Shown in pieces: positions 62,684 to 64,000 of a stretch of DNA of 64,000 nucleotides. The stretch's first letter is position 1. Every line of letters starts with the position of its first letter. The position numbers and the translations under genes are program-made. Location of the stretch: the NCBI RefSeq assembly GCF_001487105.1, contig NZ_LN913001.1:432698-496697 (forward strand), read 5' to 3'. This stretch comes from Mediterraneibacter massiliensis. Lineage in GTDB: Bacteria > Bacillota > Clostridia > Lachnospirales > Lachnospiraceae. A model generated the notes under the pieces. It did no database searches. It was not told where the DNA came from and was given only the letters and a program-made list of their open reading frames with translations.

Positions 62684-63713
62684 TATAGCGGCACCAGTGT
62701 CCGAAATCGGCTTCGTCGTTTCGTTCCTCATCCTCCAGATCCAGGATCTCTGTATAGGAGCGTGTAAACTGCGGAAAACCAAACAGGCTGGCGGCTCGTG
62801 CTTCGTGGGTATCGTAAATACCGGGGACGCCAAGCCAATAGTGACCATCTTCTTCTACTAGAAGGAGGTGGTTATAATTATGATATCCATGCAGTAAAAA
62901 GCTATTATTGGCGAGAAACCAGAATTTTTTCGGAAGAAGGCACAATTCGCTGCGCTGGATCTTGCGTGCGGAAACCGTCTTTTTTGTCTCATTTTCGGTC
63001 TGTTTGTTTTCTCCAGCCGGTTCTTCCACGGCAAGCTCTTCTGTGGCAGATTCCTCTGCCTGTGAGGGTTCTGTGACAAGTTTTTCCGCGGCGGATCTTT
63101 CTTCTGTGGGAGGCTCCTCTGCCTGTGAGGGTTCTGTGACAAGTTTTTCTGCGGCGGATCCTTCTTCCGTGGGAGGCTCCTCTGCCTGTGAGGGTTCTGT
63201 GACGGGAGTTTCCGCCTCAGATTCCACCGTGTCAGGTTCCTCTGTCGGTGATTCGATGACAGGAACTTCTGTCTGCGTAGATCCTGTGGGCTTTGCGGCA
63301 GGTTCCGCTTTAGTCGGGGGCTCGTCGTAAGGCACGATATTTTTGGGGACGATATGGGAGACGACCCATAATTTCTCCGGCGCTGTCTGCAGCGTTTCGG
63401 GTGGCGCTTTCAGAAAGAAGCCGTCTATGTTTTCCAGTGTCCGACCCTGTGGGAAGATGGACTCTGATACGGAAATACGTGCGGACAAAGAATGTTCCAT
63501 ACAAGTCAGTGTGGTGAGTTTTTTAGCAATGCTGCGTTCGCTGTCTTGGTAGAAAACATACAAGTCTACCTTGCCCTGCGCGTGGACTTTAATGCCCCGC
63601 GCCTGTATCTGCAGGATACAGGTGTGATAATGCCGGGTAATCTTAAAAAAACCGACATTACGTACTTTGTGAGTATTTTCATATTCATATAAATAACAAT
63701 TACCGGGATTCAT
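62676..63713 (-). CDS. Uncharacterised protein with tandem Pro/Glu/Thr repeats
   Basis: The 345-residue protein has an N-terminal domain of about 130 residues (NPGNCYLYEYENTHKVRNVG; GKVDLYVFYQDSE), a low-complexity middle and a C-terminal domain of about 100 residues (FWFLANNSFLLHGYHNYNHL; YWLGVPGIYDTHEA). The middle has about three copies of a 21-residue unit like LVTEPSQAEEPPTEERSAAE, encoded by 63-base repeats at about 63052, 63115 and 63178. There is no signal peptide. I do not know a function; similar two-domain proteins are common in Lachnospiraceae. The start at 63713 is preceded by AGAGG. A longer frame upstream to 63953 runs over tadA and is rejected. Confidence 0.75.
   Translation of the reverse strand: MNPGNCYLYEYENTHKVRNVGFFKITRHYHTCILQIQARGIKVHAQGKVDLYVFYQDSERSIAKKLTTLTCMEHSLSARISVSESIFPQGRTLENIDGFFLKAPPETLQTAPEKLWVVSHIVPKNIVPYDEPPTKAEPAAKPTGSTQTEVPVIESPTEEPDTVESEAETPVTEPSQAEEPPTEEGSAAEKLVTEPSQAEEPPTEERSAAEKLVTEPSQAEESATEELAVEEPAGENKQTENETKKTVSARKIQRSELCLLPKKFWFLANNSFLLHGYHNYNHLLLVEEDGHYWLGVPGIYDTHEARAASLFGFPQFTRSYTEILDLEDEERNDEADFGHWCRYIK
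63052..63240 (-). repeat. 63-base tandem repeats inside a coding region
   Basis: The block starting TCCTCTGCCTGTGAGGGTTC recurs at 63052, 63115 and 63178, exactly 63 bases apart, with small differences. Being a multiple of three, copy changes keep the frame. Confidence 0.85.
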
Positions 63714-63813
63714 ACCATATACCTCTGGTCTTGTCTTTCTTCTAAATCTATTCAGGACCGGAAGGAAAAAGAACCAGGTACAAAAAGAAATTGAAAAGGA
63801 ACAGGATACAGAT

Positions 63814-64000
63814 ATGCAGAAGCAGACGGATGAAATATATATGAAGGAAGCTTTGAAACAGGCGCGCAAGGCATATGCATTGGAAGAGACGCCTATCGGC
63901 TGTGTGATCGTGCGGGAGAACAGAATTATCGCCAGAGGGTATAACAGGCGCAATACAGAGAAAAGTCCTCTTGCGCATGCTGAGATCGCGGCTATAAAAA
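63814..64000 (+). CDS. tadA: tRNA adenosine deaminase TadA, 3' end outside window
   Basis: The frame starting at 63814 (MQKQTDEIYMKEALKQARKA) runs off the window after 62 residues. It has EETPIGCVIVRENRIIARGYN and PLAHAEIAA, where HAE gives the zinc His and the catalytic Glu. The later PCxxC zinc motif is beyond the end. It edits A34 to inosine in tRNA-Arg. AAGGAACAGG lies before the ATG. A relative such as a guanine or cytosine deaminase is unlikely given RRNTEKSPLAHAE. Confidence 0.9.
   Translation, partial: MQKQTDEIYMKEALKQARKAYALEETPIGCVIVRENRIIARGYNRRNTEKSPLAHAEIAAIK

Noticed and set aside
63052..63240. Regular repeats considered as a CRISPR array
   Set aside because: Units are 63 bases, contiguous without unique spacers, in frame and part of a coding region. 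No cas genes are present.

Overview
The window looks like chromosome of an obligately anaerobic, Gram-positive gut Clostridium of the Lachnospiraceae type. The inference rests on a V/A-type ATP synthase operon in place of F-type genes, a six-gene energy-converting [NiFe] hydrogenase with its own maturation set, a coenzyme B12-dependent diol/glycerol dehydratase, an EFR1-type ferredoxin, a TPP riboswitch on thiT, sortase-type surface protein architecture and uniformly strong AGGAGG ribosome binding sites. No phage, transposase, integrase or CRISPR array is visible. The species cannot be named from this sequence.

Layout. 1-2460 (+): end of a YesL-like membrane protein, a cytosolic esterase and a Gfo/Idh/MocA oxidoreductase. 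2502-10971 (-): complete nine-gene V-type ATPase operon (F-C-I-K-G-E-A-B-D). 11207-14601: trmB, a small ORF with a thioredoxin, tRNA-Lys(CTT), a flavodoxin/ferredoxin fusion and a PfkB kinase. 14655-15518 (+): promoter, TPP riboswitch and thiT. 15550-21264 (-): hypABFCDE. 21387-26572 (+): echABCDEF, divergent from hyp. 26650-29225 (+): LacI regulator with an operator palindrome, then sucrose phosphorylase behind a second copy of the operator. 29521-32010 (+): large cell-surface beta-helix protein. 32183-36444: phospholipase-D-like protein (-), divergent from a membrane-anchored MutS-like ATPase and SPFH protein operon (+). 36451-42003 (-): pduCDEGH-like dehydratase and reactivase plus a PduO-type adenosyltransferase. 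42228-45244: yaaA, CPBP protease, maf and a YgjP-type peptidase. 45313-50152 (+): two-component system and an ABC transporter. 50283-54223: membrane proteins, including a TetR-controlled cluster of three. 54456-57521 (+): degenerate GGDEF-EAL protein, phosphopantetheinyl transferase and VanY-type carboxypeptidase. 57557-60198 (-): VWA and MoxR pair, divergent from an HTH protein. 61271-64000: dGTPase-like protein, a repeat-containing family protein (-) and the start of tadA.

How the parts fit. Ech would oxidise reduced ferredoxin, make H2 and export ions. HypABCDEF would build its NiFe centre. The V-type ATPase would couple the gradient to ATP synthesis or hydrolysis. Sucrose phosphorylase supplies glucose-1-phosphate cheaply, and the B12 dehydratase provides an electron sink from propanediol or glycerol. 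Several regulatory sites can be read directly: two LacI-type palindromes, two identical TGAAC-N3-GTTCA sites for the TetR cluster, four ACCACA repeats at the pdu promoter, and two CAAC-N6-GTTG palindromes between the MoxR and HTH genes. The least familiar pieces are the MutS-like/SPFH membrane operon, the TetR/three-membrane-protein cluster and the MoxR/VWA/HTH locus.
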